Part shown: positions 29,760 through 42,391 of the stretch, one piece after another
How the letters are laid out: every line of letters begins with the position of its first letter
How positions within the stretch are numbered: position 1 is the first letter of the stretch
Origin: Calvatia gigantea
Taxonomy: Eukaryota; Basidiomycota; Agaricomycetes; Agaricales; Lycoperdaceae
Assembly (NCBI GenBank): GCA_025093985.1
Contig: JACAAK010000014.1
Location: forward strand, 1,240,001-1,304,000
Length of the DNA: 64,000 nucleotides
Reading direction: 5' to 3'
The notes under the pieces: model-generated
What the model saw: only the letters and a program-made list of their open reading frames with translations
Databases searched by the model: none
Told to the model about the DNA's origin: nothing
Position numbers and translations under genes: made by a program

Positions 29760-32700
29760 TACAGGCTACCCACTAGCACCAGGCCAGACACCTATGCAGA
29801 ATGGACAGAAGCCATCCTCGCCATAGGACAAGGATATGAAGCATCAGAATACTGAGGAGATAAGAAAACCAACACTGGAACAACCTACGGAGGAATGGGA
29901 GAACCAATGGAGATAAGAAGCTGACACCACATTTTCAATGCTGAAGGAAAACCTAAATGCTATAATTGCGGCATTTTCAGACATATGGCCAAAGATTGCA
30001 AGAAACCCAAGGGGTTGACTTGCTACAACTGCAGGAAAACAGGCCACATAGCAAAGGCCTGCACTGTACCAAAGAAGATACAGGTCTGAGAAGTAGAAGA
30101 AGTTGATGAAGAAAAGAAGGATTTTTCTGAAGACTCTGAGTAGGCACTACCTTGAGAGTCAGAAAGCTTGTATCTAGGATATCAGACAAATTCTACACGA
30201 TTCCTCAGAGAAGAAAGTGCAAACTAAACCTAAAAGGAAAAATACAAACAACAAGAAAAGAGATAATGGTGGATATGATTATCGACTCAAGATGCACAAC
30301 CAGCAGCATCAGCAAAAAACTGGTAGATGAGGAAAGACTTCCTACCCAAAAACTGGAACAACAGGTCTTAGTATTAAATGTAGATGGAACACCAAACCAA
30401 GGTGGAAAAGTAACAGAAATGGCCACAATCAACATAGATATCCAAGGACACAAAGAATGGATCGAAGCATCAGTCGTGCAACTACAAGACTGTGTAGAGG
30501 TCTTTCTGGGACATAACTGGCTGGTCAAACATAACCTGGAAGTAGATTGGAATAATGGAGAAATCAAGTTCACCCAGTGTCTGCCAAACTGTCAATTCCC
30601 CCACTGAAACATCCCCATCACAGAGAAAATATGGAGCATGGCTGCTATAGAGGATTTATGGAAAGAAGAAGATGAGCCCGACCTGACTAAACTGGAAGAC
30701 CTACCAGACTATGTACAACCGTTCACACATCTATTCAACAAAACAACGTTCAACAAGCTCCCAGAATGAACTGAATGGGACCACAAAATAATCCTAACAG
30801 AGGACACCCCAAAGGAAATAAGTGCAGGAATGTGCAACATGACGGTCAAAGAACAGGACAAACTCAAAGCATTCATCAAAGAAAACCTACAATCGGGACA
30901 AATATGACCATCAAAATTCCCATATGCAGCACCAACCTTCTTTATCCCCAAGAAAGACAGATCCAAGAGATTAATTCAGGACTATAGATGATTAAACAAT
31001 GCAGTAATCAAGGACAAAACGCCACTGCCAAGAATTGGTGAGGTGATCAACAAGTTTGGAAAGGCCAAGTATTTCAACAAGCTCGATATCATCTGGGGAT
31101 ATAACAACATCAGGATCAAGGAAGGAAACAAATGGAAAGTGGCATTCCTCACCAATGAAGGACTTTTTGAGCCAACAGTCATGTATTTCGGACTTAGCAA
31201 CTTGCCAGGAACCTTCTCCAGAATGATGACAAGCATCTTCTGTGATCTATCGCAAAATGGAGATATTGTAAACTATATGGACAACTTCACCATTCCTGGC
31301 GATACCAAGGAACAACTAAAAGAATGGACAGTACGGTTCCTAAAGCAAGCAACACAATACAATCTATGCTTCAAATGAACCAAATGTATCTTTGATGTGG
31401 AAGAAATCCCTATGCTGGGAGTCAAAGTGGGACATGGGTGAATCGAAATGGAGGAGGAAAAAGTCAAATTGGTGTGAGACTGGCCAGAGCTGAAAAATAC
31501 AAAAGGGGTAGAAAGGTTCCTAGGCTTCACTAACTACTACCAACATTTCATAAAAAACTTCAGCAAGATTGCAGGACCACTAAACAAACTCAAGGGGGCA
31601 ACCACATGGGAATGGAATCAAGAACATCAGGTGGCCTTTGATTACCTCAAAAGGTGCATCACTGAAGAGCCTGTATTAACCCTGCCACAAAGACAAGGAC
31701 AGTTTAGGGTAGAAGTCGACACATCAGACTATGCATTAGGAGGTGTGCTATCACAGCTACAGGAGGCCAAATGGCACCCAATTACCTTCACATCATGAAT
31801 GCTATTACCGGCAGAGTGAAATTATGAAATATATGACAAAGAGCTACTAGCCATCATCCACACCCTAAAGGAATGGAGACACTACCTGCTGGATGCAGAA
31901 GAAAAATTTGAAATCTGGACCAACCACAAAAATTTAAAGTACTACCGAGAACCACAAAAACTGAACAGACAACAAGCTCGATGATACCTATGCTTACAGG
32001 ACTACAACTTCACACTGCAACACGTACCTGGAAAAACAAATACAAAGGCTGACCTATTGTCCCAAATCCACCAAATACCAGAGAGACAAGAAGACAAACT
32101 AGTCACCATGATCCAAGAAAGTTGGCTGCAAACAGGAAACACAGACAACACAGTGCTCTTATGAGCAGAATTATTCCTCAAACCAACATTCCTAGAATGG
32201 ATCCAGAACAAGCCCCAGTGCAAGACTACAGTTCTTACCAAGTTAAGAAAACTGGAGTCCAAGCTCACTGAGGAACACAGAATCATCTACAGACAAAATA
32301 GCACATACATCCCACCCAACCCAAAGCTACAAGAAGAAATCCTAACACAGTATCATGACATGCCAGATGCAGGCCACCCGGGCCAATACAGAATGATGGA
32401 ACTAATCAGCCATAACTACTAGTGGCCAACAGTGTGAAAGGATGTGAAAAAATATATCTGAGGATGCCAAGCATGTCAAAGGAATAAAGCAAGAACAACA
32501 CCGCTCAAATCACCACTACATCCCCTCCTAGTCCCAAATGGACCTTGGAAAGAAATCAGCATTGATATGATCAGACCACTACCAGAGTTAAAGGGGAAAG
32601 ACACAATACTGGTCATCGTAGACCACTTCACAAAAATGATACAGCTTATAGCGACTACCACAGACATCTCATCCAAGGATATTGCAAAGATATATCAAGA

Positions 32701-33660
32701 CGAAATATGGAAGCTACACAGATTACTGAGGAAAGTACTCAGCAACCAAGGACCTCAATTTACATCAGAATTCACCAAAGAACTATTCAAAGGGCTTGGC
32801 ATAGAACACAACCTATCAACAGCATACCACCCACAAACGGACAGACAAACAGAGTACATCAACAGAGAAGTAGAAATGTACATCTGCTTATACTGCAATT
32901 ACAACCAGGACAACTGGGCAGAATGGCTCCCCATTACAGAATTTCAGTATAACAACAAATGACATGGAGGAATACAAGCAACACCATTCTTTCTAAACTA
33001 CAGAAGAAACCCATGGAAAGGAAAAAACAAACTACCAATAAACAATCCAGCGGCCACAGATTTCCTAAAGGAACTTCAGACTGCCTGAGATGATGCCTCA
33101 TCAGTACTACACACATACCAAGAAAAGATGAAACAGCAATATGACCATAACAAGACCCATACCAAAACATACCAAATAGGTGATGTGGTGTGGCTGGAGA
33201 ACATGAACATCCATACCAATCAAGCATCAAAGAAGCTAGGCCAAAAATGGTATGGCCCTTTCCTTATTAAGGAAAAGATAGGAGAAGCAGCATATTGGCT
33301 AACATTACCAGACAGATGGGCCATCCATGATGTGTTTAACAAACAACTCTTGACACCAGCACATCAGGCTGAGTTTCCAAGCCAAAAACAGCCACTGGCA
33401 CCTGCCCCTACAATCATAAACAATGAAGAAGAATACAAAGTGGAAGAAACCCATGGACAAAGAAAACAGGGAAGGGGATATCAATTCCTAGTCCACTGGA
33501 AGGGGTATAGCAATGAAGAAGATATGTGAACAGTGGAGTCCAATTTGGAGAACGCAAAGGATGCCATATGAGACTACCTAAAAAGGCATCCAAAGGATAC
33601 CCATAAAAGAGGGGGCAGAAAACACAAAAAAGCATTGAACAAGCAACCCCAACAAAGAAA
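29760..33660 (+). pseudogene. Copy B gag end and full Pol, decayed
   Basis: Restarts in gag (a duplicate of 27571-27750), then gives two zinc knuckles (CYNCGIFRHMAKDC-like, CYNCRKTGHIAKAC), protease, RT with YMDN (31274-31285), RNase H, the integrase HHCC region and core, and a chromodomain (YQFLVHWKGYSNEED). Stops are mainly TGA, and the integrase Asp of SDRG has become SNQG (near 32742). Most remaining sequence aligns collinearly with copy A. It ends just before where ORF3 would start, where the Ty3-3 LTR begins. Confidence 0.82.
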
Positions 33661-33662
33661 CT

Positions 33663-34285
33663 TGTCACAACCCATACACGCACTCACCTGCTTCACCCAC
33701 TCTTACCTGGACTATACTTTATATTTTATTTACCATTCGCTCTCACCTGCTCTCCCCCGTCTCCCCTGCTCTCCATTCTTACTATTATGTCTGACGTTAA
33801 TTTCCGATTATCCTCCTTGTACATTTCTCCGGTCATTATACCTACTCCTGTTTCCCTTGCAATCCCTTTTACCATTCATATCATTCCTGTTTCACCTTAT
33901 TCCTTTTAGCTAGTTGCATTCCCAGTGTTTTTATCTAGCGGCCATACCTAGCCTGCACCTGAAGTCATAGTAGTTTTCTTTTGTAGAACCACACTTCCTC
34001 GCGTATATAAACCATAGCTACTTCGCCTGTAATCCTCAGTCTGAAATCTACTTAGCGACATGCTTCTCCTATTCCACCTCTGTCTCTGTCTCTGTCTTTG
34101 CCTCTGACTCTGTCCTCATCCCTTATTCTGAAGTTAGGACCACTTGTCAGCAGGAGGGCGCAACACATACGTTGAAGCCACGGTCCTCCCGAGTTCACCC
34201 ACTTCGTCCATCTTCATCCGCATCCATGCATTATTCCCAGGCATCTAGACTCCAGTTGTCTCACCCACGTGACCCACACTTAACA
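33663..34285 (+). repeat. Ty3-3 5' LTR
   Basis: 623 bp. TATATAA at 34004-34010 is a clear TATA box. The motif AGTCTGAAAT at 34038-34047 is 34 nt downstream and likely marks the transcript start. Confidence 0.9.
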
Positions 34286-34297
34286 GTATTTCAGACT
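34038..34297 (+). promoter_or_regulatory. Ty3-3 start-site motif and complementary primer site
   Basis: AGTCTGAAAT (34038-34047) in the LTR is perfectly complementary to ATTTCAGACT (34288-34297), which starts 2 nt after the LTR. With the TATA box 34 nt upstream, the 5' end of the element RNA could fold back and prime reverse transcription, as established for Tf1. The inference rests on position and complementarity only. Confidence 0.6.
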
Positions 34298-34335
34298 CCC
34301 AACTCCTGCTGTCAATTTCTATTCCTTCACTTACT

Positions 34336-37300
34336 ATGGCTACATTTGTCAGAACTAAGACTGGTGCAACCGTTCGTCGGTCCCTTCGCAACAATCCCAA
34401 ATGAACCCCTTCATCAACCTAATCTACCCCCAGAACTCAGAGATCGAAACAGTCTCACCTATCTGTTCCAGGTGACTTCCCACAAAACTCCCCTAACCCC
34501 TTCGTAGAGCCGATCTGGGAGGAACTTCCCGAATATAGCTCCAGCCCACCTCGGAGCCCGAGTAGTGGAAACAGCGTAGGCGGCACAGTCCCACCTGGAG
34601 ATCCTGGCTACTCTGGTGGTGGTGACTATGGTATTAATGATGAAGACAACTATGGTGATGACCAGAATGATGGTCTAGAATATGCCGATTACCCTTACTC
34701 CAATCCTGATGATGGTGGAGGTGATGGGCCTGGAGGCAATGATGAACCCGAGGAACCATCGGATGATGATGATGATGGTGATGATGAAACAAGCACTAGT
34801 GAGCCGCGCAGCCATCGGGGACTTGATCGCCCTCTGGCCTGTGCTATTAGATCCCTTGCTAACGCTATAGACGATCATGCCTGCTCTCAGCCACCCCAGC
34901 CTCCTCGACCTCCCCATACTAAGGCCCGTGAACCCAAACCATTCAGCAGTGCCAACCCCGATGACCTTCCTCGCTTCCTTTTCCAATGTCGACTCTACTT
35001 CCGTGCCAACCCTACACAATTCACATCTGATACCACCAAGGTCAACTTCGCCCTCACCTTCCTCACTGATGTCGCTCTTCACTGGTTTGAAACTGGCATC
35101 GACCAGGAAGAGACTCAAGGCATATCCCATGCCTGGTCCACTGACTGGGATGAGTTCACCACTGAGCTCAAGACCAACTTCGGTGTAGCCGATAAAGAGG
35201 CAGAAATAGAATAACTAAGTGTGATATGGATGTACAGCTTAGATTAAGCTGACGGAACAGATTTTTAAAGATTTCTGCACAAGGCAAGTTCGTGGGGAGG
35301 CAATCTGACAATATAAGGGACAATTCCACAAAATAACATGAAACAACGACACGTAGAGAACACTAGAATAGCTAACTACCTTCGCTAAGAAGAGCAAAGC
35401 CAAGTTACACTGTAAAAAGCGCAACTCGCATCCCTTATCTAAGAAGTTAACAAGACACAGAACCTCAGGTACTCCCTAAGATTCACCCTTATCAAGTCAA
35501 CGACCAGAAGCGCACTGTCCTACACTTGTGATACTCCAAGTACCAGGGTGTAGCAATGCAATACGCTTGTAAACTAGGCTTACTTCACAAGTAAGCTGAG
35601 GTCTTCTTCTTAGATTACAAAGGTCTCAACCTTAGCTCAAGTCACTTAATCCAGTTAATCTCGAAAGAACTTATTACTTTGCTTCACTCAGGCACAATAG
35701 ATCGCTTTTCACTGTGCTCTGAAGGCTAGGCAATGGCTAGTAGGTTCCTTGCCACATCCGACACCTCAGAGGGGGTTTATATATTATTTGGGTGCACGTT
35801 ATGATGAGACAATGATTATACAACTAGGAACATATTATCAAGCAAGGTACAAACCGGTAGATTAGATCGTGTGCCAAGAGAGCCGCAACCTGTTAGATTA
35901 GTGAAACATTGGAAATACAGAAGGATTCTGGGTATCTGTTTGTTCCGGTGTAACGGCAAAGCCGTTTTCACGCATGAAAATCGCTAATCTAAGGCATACA
36001 AGCCTAATCTAACGATTGCATCGAACCTTCCTGTAGTAGTACGACCTAATCTAAGAGCCCAACAGTATAATAAAAGAGTACTCGATCACTGTAGAACACT
36101 ATGACCATTGATGACGGATAGCGGCGGCTACGGGATGACCACTGTGCTTAACAAAAAGCAATTCTAACAGTGTACCATATGACCAGTCGTGATTCCGGCC
36201 AGACCAGGCGGTAAAACCATTCCAATGCGTCTATACAGAGCTACGGGACCCCTCCAATGAGTCTAGACTCGAGAAATAAGTCCGACGTGCTTAATCTAAA
36301 AGGCTGATCGGCGTGTTCACAAGGAAATGCCACCGTTGTTAGATTAACGAACATCACTCAGCACTAATGACATGTATGGACGCGTTCGCGTACAATCCAC
36401 GGGGACACGTAGGAGAACAGTTCACGCGATGTCCGAAATCTTAGATGTTCTACATATTTAGAAAAGAATGCAGACCCAGAGAACGGGCTAAAACACAGCC
36501 CGGAACAAACAGATACCCAGAATCCTTCTGTATTTCCAATGTTTCACTAATCTAACAGGTTGCGGCTCTCTTGGTGCGCGATCTAATCTACCGGTTTGTA
36601 CCTTGCTTGATAATATGTTCCTAGTTGTGTAATCATTGTCTTGTCATAACGAGCACCCAAATAATATATAAACCCCCTCTGAGGTGTCGGACGTGGCAAG
36701 GAACCTACTAGCCATTGTCCAGCCTTCAGAGCACAGTGAAAAGCGATCTATTGTGCCTGAGCGAAGCAAAGTAATAAGTTCTTTCGAGATTAACTAGACT
36801 AAGTGACTTGAGCTAGGATTGAGACCTTTTGATCTAAGAAGAAGACCTCGGGCTTACTCGTGAAGTGAGCTTAGATTAAGAGCGTATTGCATCGCTACAC
36901 CCTGGTACTTGGCGTATCACAAGTGTAGGACAGTGCGCTTCTGGTCGTTAACTTGATAAGGGTGAAGCTTAGGGAGTACCTGAGGTTCTGTGTCTTGTTA
37001 ACTTCTTGGATAAAGGACACGAGTCGCACTTTTTACAGTGTAACTTGGCTTTACTCTTCTTAGCGAAGGTAGTTAGCTATTCTAGTGTTCTCCACGCGTC
37101 GTTGATTCGCGTTATTTTGTGGAATTGTCCCTTATATTGTCAGATTGCCTCCCCACGAACTTGCCTTGTGCAGAAATCTTTAAAAATCTATTCCGTCAGC
37201 TTAATCTAAGCCGAACATCCATATCACATTTAGTATTTCTATTTCTGCCTCTTTACCGGGCTGTGTTTTAGTCCGTTTTCTGGGTCTGCATTCTTCTCTA

Positions 37301-38514
37301 AATATGTAGAACATCTAAGATTTCAGACGTCGTGTGAACTGTTCTCCTACGTGTCCCTAGGGATTGTATACGAACGCGTTCATACATGTCATTAGTGCTG
37401 AGTGATGTTTATTAATCTAGCGACAGTGGTATTTCCTTGTGAACATGCCGATCATCCTTTTAGATTAAGCGCGTCGGACTTATTTCCCAAGTCAAGGCTC
37501 ATTGGAGGGGTCCCGTAGCTCTGTATAGACGCATTGGAATGGTTTTACCGCCTGGTCCAGCCGGAATCACGACTGGTCATATGGTACACTGTTAGAATTG
37601 CTTTTTGTTAAGCACAGTGGTCATCCCATAGCCGCCGCTATCCATCATCAATGGCTATAGTGTTCTACAGTGATCAAGTACTCTTTTATTATACTGTTGG
37701 GCTCTTAGATTAGGTCGTACTACTACAGGAAGGTTCGATGCAATCGTTAGATTAGGCTTGTATGCCTTAGATTAGCGATTTTCATGCGTGAAAACGGCTT
37801 TGCCATTACACTGACCTGAAGGGCGAATTGGCCGAACTCCTGGAGAATCTGAAGATGAAGCATGGTAAGAAGATCACCACCTATAATGTCGAATTCATGC
37901 GGCTCTCATCCTGACTTCGATGGGGCGATGACGTCCTCTGCTACCGCTACTACAAAGGCCTCCCTGATCGTCTCCAAGACGCCCTCTCTTCTTGCTCCAA
38001 TGGCAAGCCCACCTCGTTCAACGAAATGCATGAAGCAGCCATTATCCTTGATAATTGCTATTGGGAATGTCAACGCGAGAAGACCCGTGTGAAGGAAGTG
38101 GCTGAATCGGTGTCCGCTTCTCTCAACAGGAAGTCGGGTAACAATCCAGGACCTCCCTTGAACAAGGCCAGCAGCAACAACAACAACAGCAACAACAGCA
38201 ACAGCAACAAGCCCAACCACAGCAGCAGCAAGGGCAACACCTCAAACAAACCCACCAACACTACCCCATCCTCCTCCACACCTGCCAAATCATCCTCCCC
38301 TGCTAAGCCCAACTTATCTGACAAACTCGGCAAGGACGGAAAGCTGACTACCAAAAAACACAAGTGCCGCCTCGACAACAACCTCTGCCTGTTCTGTGGC
38401 AATGCCAGCCATAAGGTTAGCGAGTGTAGGAAGAAAGCTGCTTCAACTGCAAAGACTGTTGCCTGCAAGGCTGAAGTGGTTGGGGAGAGCTCTGAAAAGA
38501 GCTTGGAAAAATGA
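34336..38514 (+). pseudogene. Ty3-3 gag, interrupted by a foldback element
   Basis: Starts MATFVRTKTGATV at 34336. An acidic Gly/Asp-rich N-terminus has two TGA/TGA-like nonsense codons near 34400-34420. The capsid core (LPRFLFQCRLYFRANP, KVNFALTFLTDVALHWFE) runs to NFGV at 35187, and then the 2622-bp insertion (874 x 3 nt) intervenes. Gag resumes in the same frame at 37810 with TDLKGELAELLENLKM, an Asn/Ser-rich linker, and one CCHC knuckle CLFCGNASHKVSEC. It ends TGA at 38512-38514, overlapping the pol ATG by ATGA. Confidence 0.82.
35188..37809. mobile_element. Foldback-like element with X-Y-X'-Y' inverted blocks
   Basis: Four blocks: X (about 35188-35948), Y (35949-36501), X' (36502-37259, inverted X) and Y' (37260-37809, inverted Y). 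Y begins with a small hairpin, TGTAACGGCAAAGCCGTT. At least 15 copies of TTAGATTA/TAATCTAA are scattered over all blocks (for example 35239, 35893, 35985, 36005, 36047, 36292, 36339, 36548, 36871, 37202). There is no credible ORF. It splits the Ty3-3 gag between GGT GTA and ACT GAC; the target duplication, if any, is unclear. It is probably a non-autonomous DNA transposon; the family is not recognised. Confidence 0.72.
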
Positions 38515-41500
38515 GTGGCAGTCCTCAGGACTCTGCACAGGCTGAGGACCACGTTGAACTCACCTGTGCCACAGAGTGTTTTCGACTCAATGCTTCCACT
38601 CTTTCTAACCCCAATTCTCTGCAGCTCTATCTCACTTCCCCTTCTATTTCTTCATCCGCTTCATCCAACCTCGTCCACTTCAAGGCTCTTGTTGATAGTG
38701 GGTCTACCCATTGCTTCGTGGACTCTGACTTTGTACATTCGTATGATCTTCTGACCATGCCCATTCCTCCTATTGAACTTCATCTCTTTGATGGCTCGTC
38801 TAATGCGTACATTACTGAACTAGTGAAGTTTCCTGTTACCTTTGACTGTGGTGAATCTATGACTCTGGACTTTTACATCACCCAGCTTGACTCTTCCTGC
38901 TCTGTGGTTCTTGGATATAACTGGCTCACCCACTACAATCTGTCAATTGACTGATTTTTGGGCCATATCACTTTCTGACCACTTCAGCCTGAACTTCCTG
39001 CCACTTCTGCTCGCAATGTATCCATTCCAGTTGCACCTGCATCCTCTGCGGTGTCTGCTTCAGCCACCCCATCTGTTACCTCACAGTCTTCACCATCTAC
39101 TTCTTCTGCCATTTCTGTTACGGGCACAGTTGACACGGCTCATCCGCACATCTCACTGATTAACACCACTGCCTTCCTCCATGCCTCTCACCTCCCTGGT
39201 TCAGTTTAGTATAGCCTCAATCTCAATGACCCATCTATAACAGCTTCCTCCACCTCTGTTGAGGAGCCTCAGGACAACTGGTCCCATATCCTGGAAGAGT
39301 ACTGCGATTTTGCTGACATCTTCAGTAAAATGAAGGCTGACAAGCTTGCCCCACATTGGCTGTACGACCTCCAGATCAATCTCGAAGAAGGTGGCCAACC
39401 ACTAGTTAGTACCATCTATTCCCTATCTTAGGTTGAACTAGAGGCTCTACGTGAATTCATTGACGAAAACCTTGCTATTGGATTCATCCGCCCCTCCAAC
39501 TCCCCTCATGGAGCCCCTGTCCTCTTTGTCAAGAAAAAGGATGGTTCGCTCCGTTTATGCGTTGATTTCTGAGGTCTCAACTGCATTACCAAGAAGGATC
39601 GCTACCCCCTTCCTCTCATATCTGACCTACTCAATTTGCCCTGCAAAGCCCGCATCTATACCAAGATTGACCTACGCCACGCTTATCACCTCATCCGCAT
39701 CACAGAAGGTGATGAATGGAAAACAGCCTTCCGAACCCACTATGGATCGTTTGAGTGGCTCATTATGCCTTTCAGCCTTACCAATGCACCTGCCACCTTC
39801 CAGCAGTTCATGAATGACATCTTCAAAGATCTCTTAGATGTCTGTGTGACAGTCTATCTTGACAACATACTCATCTATTCCGATGACATCAGCATACACC
39901 ACAAGTAAGTCCGCGAGGTTCTCAAGCGGCTTAGGCAGAATGGTCTCTATGCCCATGTGGATAAGTGCGAATTCGAGTCTGACACGGTTGAATACCTTGG
40001 TTACATTCTTTCCCCTGATGGTCTCAAGATGTCTGAAGACAAGGTCAAGATTATCCAGGACTGGCCAGAACCAAAGAAGATCAAGGACATATAGTCCTTC
40101 TTAGGTTTTGCCAACTTCTATTGTCACTTCATTTATAACTACTCTGACATTGTAGTTCCTCTCACCCACCTTACCCACAAGGGTATTCCTTGGAACTTCA
40201 ATGATAAATGTCAAGAGGCTTTCCAATCATTGAAGGACACTTTCACCTCCACTCCTATCCTGACCCACTGGATCCCTGATGCTCAAATCATCATCGAGAC
40301 AGATGCATTTGACTATGCGCTAGCCACCATCCTCTCTATCATCACTGAGGATGGTGAAGTTCACCCCATGGCTTTCCATTCCTGCACATTCACTTCAGCT
40401 GAGTCGAACTACAACACACATGACAAGGAACTACTGGCTATCTTTGAAGCCTTTAGGATCTGGCGGCATTATCTTGAAGGTGCTCCCCTTCCCATTGATG
40501 TTGTCACTGATCATAAGAATCTGGAATACTTCTGCACCACTAAAATCCTTACCCGCCATCAAGCTCGCTGGTCCGAATTCTTGTCACAGTTTAATCTCAC
40601 CATCCACTTTTGCCCTGGCCAACTTGGTACGAAGCCCGATGCTTTAACTAGATGATGGGATATCTACCCCAAAGGGGGGAATAATGGCTATGCTATGGTC
40701 AATCCTCACAACTTCCATCCAGTCTTTACTCATGAACAACTTGCAGCCTCCGTCCGCGCTACTTATCTTTATACCCCTTCCCTTTGCACAGCCACAATCA
40801 TTGACCTCGATCAGCTGCATTCCAACATCCTTTCATCTCTTCCGCAAGACCTGACTGCGGCTCAACACCTAGCCAAACCCGAAGGATGCTGGATTGTAGA
40901 TTCATCTGGTTTTCTCTGCCTTGATGACAGGATCTACGTTCCCAATGTTGACAATCTTCGACTTCGCATTCTACAGTACAAGCACAATCACATCCTTTCT
41001 GGACACTTCGGTCAGAATAAGACTCTGGAGTTAGTCCGACATGATTACACTTGGCCCGAAATCCACACGACAGTCAAAGATTTCTGCAAATCCTGTGTCA
41101 CCTGCATGTGCTCTAAGCCACAACGACACTGACTTTATGGAAACCTCAAGCAGCTCCCCATTCCTGAATGGCCATGGAACTCTATCTTTATAGACTTCAT
41201 CGAGAAACTTCCCACATCTTCCGGCTACGACACTATCCTTGTTATCGTTGATCGCCTCACCAAGCAATCTTTGTTCATTCCTACTCATGACACCATCACC
41301 TCAGCCAAACTTGCCTGCCTATTCGTCATTCATGTATTCTCGAAACATGGCATTCCTGAACATGTTACGTCCAATTGCGGTTCTGAATTCATTTCGCACT
41401 TCTTCCGCTCACTTGGACAAGCACTGGACATGAAGTTACACTTTACCTCCAGATATCACCCTGAGGGCGATGGACAAACCAAATGGACTAACCAGACTCT

Positions 41501-42269
41501 CGAGCAATACTTCCGCATCTACTACAACTACCAGCAGGACAACTGGGCTGAGTTACTGCCACTAGCTGAGTTTGCCTATAACAATGCTCCTAGTGCCACT
41601 ACTGGTGTCTCTCCATTCTTCGCTAATAAAGGCTATCATCCCAATATCACAGTCTATCCGGAATGCAACTTGGCGTCTGCATGCACACGTCAATTTGTCA
41701 TTGACCTTGATGAACTCCACACAGTACTTAAATCCGAGATCAAGCAAGCTCAAGAACAGTACCAGTCATCCACTGATACCCGCTGGACACCTGCACCTAA
41801 CTTCACAGTTGGGCAAAAGGTCTTCATTAAGGCGCAGTTCTTCCGCATGACTCGACCATCAAAGAAACTCTCAGAAAAGTATTTGGGTCCTTATGAGATT
41901 ATCGCTCAACCCAGTTCCATTTCTTATACTCTATGCTTACCTGACTCAATGCATGCTGTTCACCCAGTATTCCACATTTCGATGCTTGAACCTGCCACAC
42001 CTAACCCATTTGACGGCCACTCTGACCCGCCTCCTCCACCCATTGAAGTCAAAGGTGAGCCAGAATACGAAATCGCCTGCATCGTTGACTTGAAGATCGA
42101 CTGTTGACATGCCTGCAAGTTATTATATAAGGTCATTTGGTTGGGTTATGAGGATACTGAAGAAGAGTCTTCTTGGCTGCCTGCTACTGAATTAGAGCAT
42201 GCAGCTGAACTTGTGGCAGATTTCCATACAGCTTATCCTACTAAGCCTGGTCCCTTGCATTCCTTGTAA
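38511..42269 (+). pseudogene. Ty3-3 Pol with chromodomain, stops only
   Basis: A single frame of 1253 codons from ATG 38511 to TAA 42267-42269 without frameshift, carrying ten in-frame stops (six TGA, three TAG, one TAA), all explainable by C-to-T. Protease ALVDSGSTHCF (about 38690). RT 39480-39900 with active site YLDN (39855-39866). RNase H about 40230-40650 (ETDAFDYALATIL, GQLGTKPDALTR). Integrase HHCC (HNHILSGHFGQN, CKSCVTCMCS). The integrase core D in FIDFIEKLP is present, the second position reads TSNCGSEF (N for D), and the Glu position reads TKWTNQ (K for E). A chromodomain near 42050-42180 (PEYEIACIVD, LLYKVIWLGYEDTEEESSW) could target chromatin marks. Catalytically dead at RT and integrase. 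Confidence 0.88.
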
Positions 42270-42391
42270 CACTTAATGGACTTATTTTCACTCTTATTCA
42301 TGGACAGACCTTTTTATTATTATTGGACATTCAACTTTATTAAACATCAAAATCACGAGGAGTGAGGAAAGCCGCGTTCACCCGCACACCC

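Noticed and set aside
33663..34285. Promoter for a host gene in the Ty3-3 LTR
   Set aside because: The only downstream frame is the element's own gag; no host gene follows.
34682..35130. Frames on both strands over the acidic Ty3-3 gag region
   Set aside because: Low-complexity GAT repeats keep several frames open; the gag frame alone continues into the recognisable capsid core.
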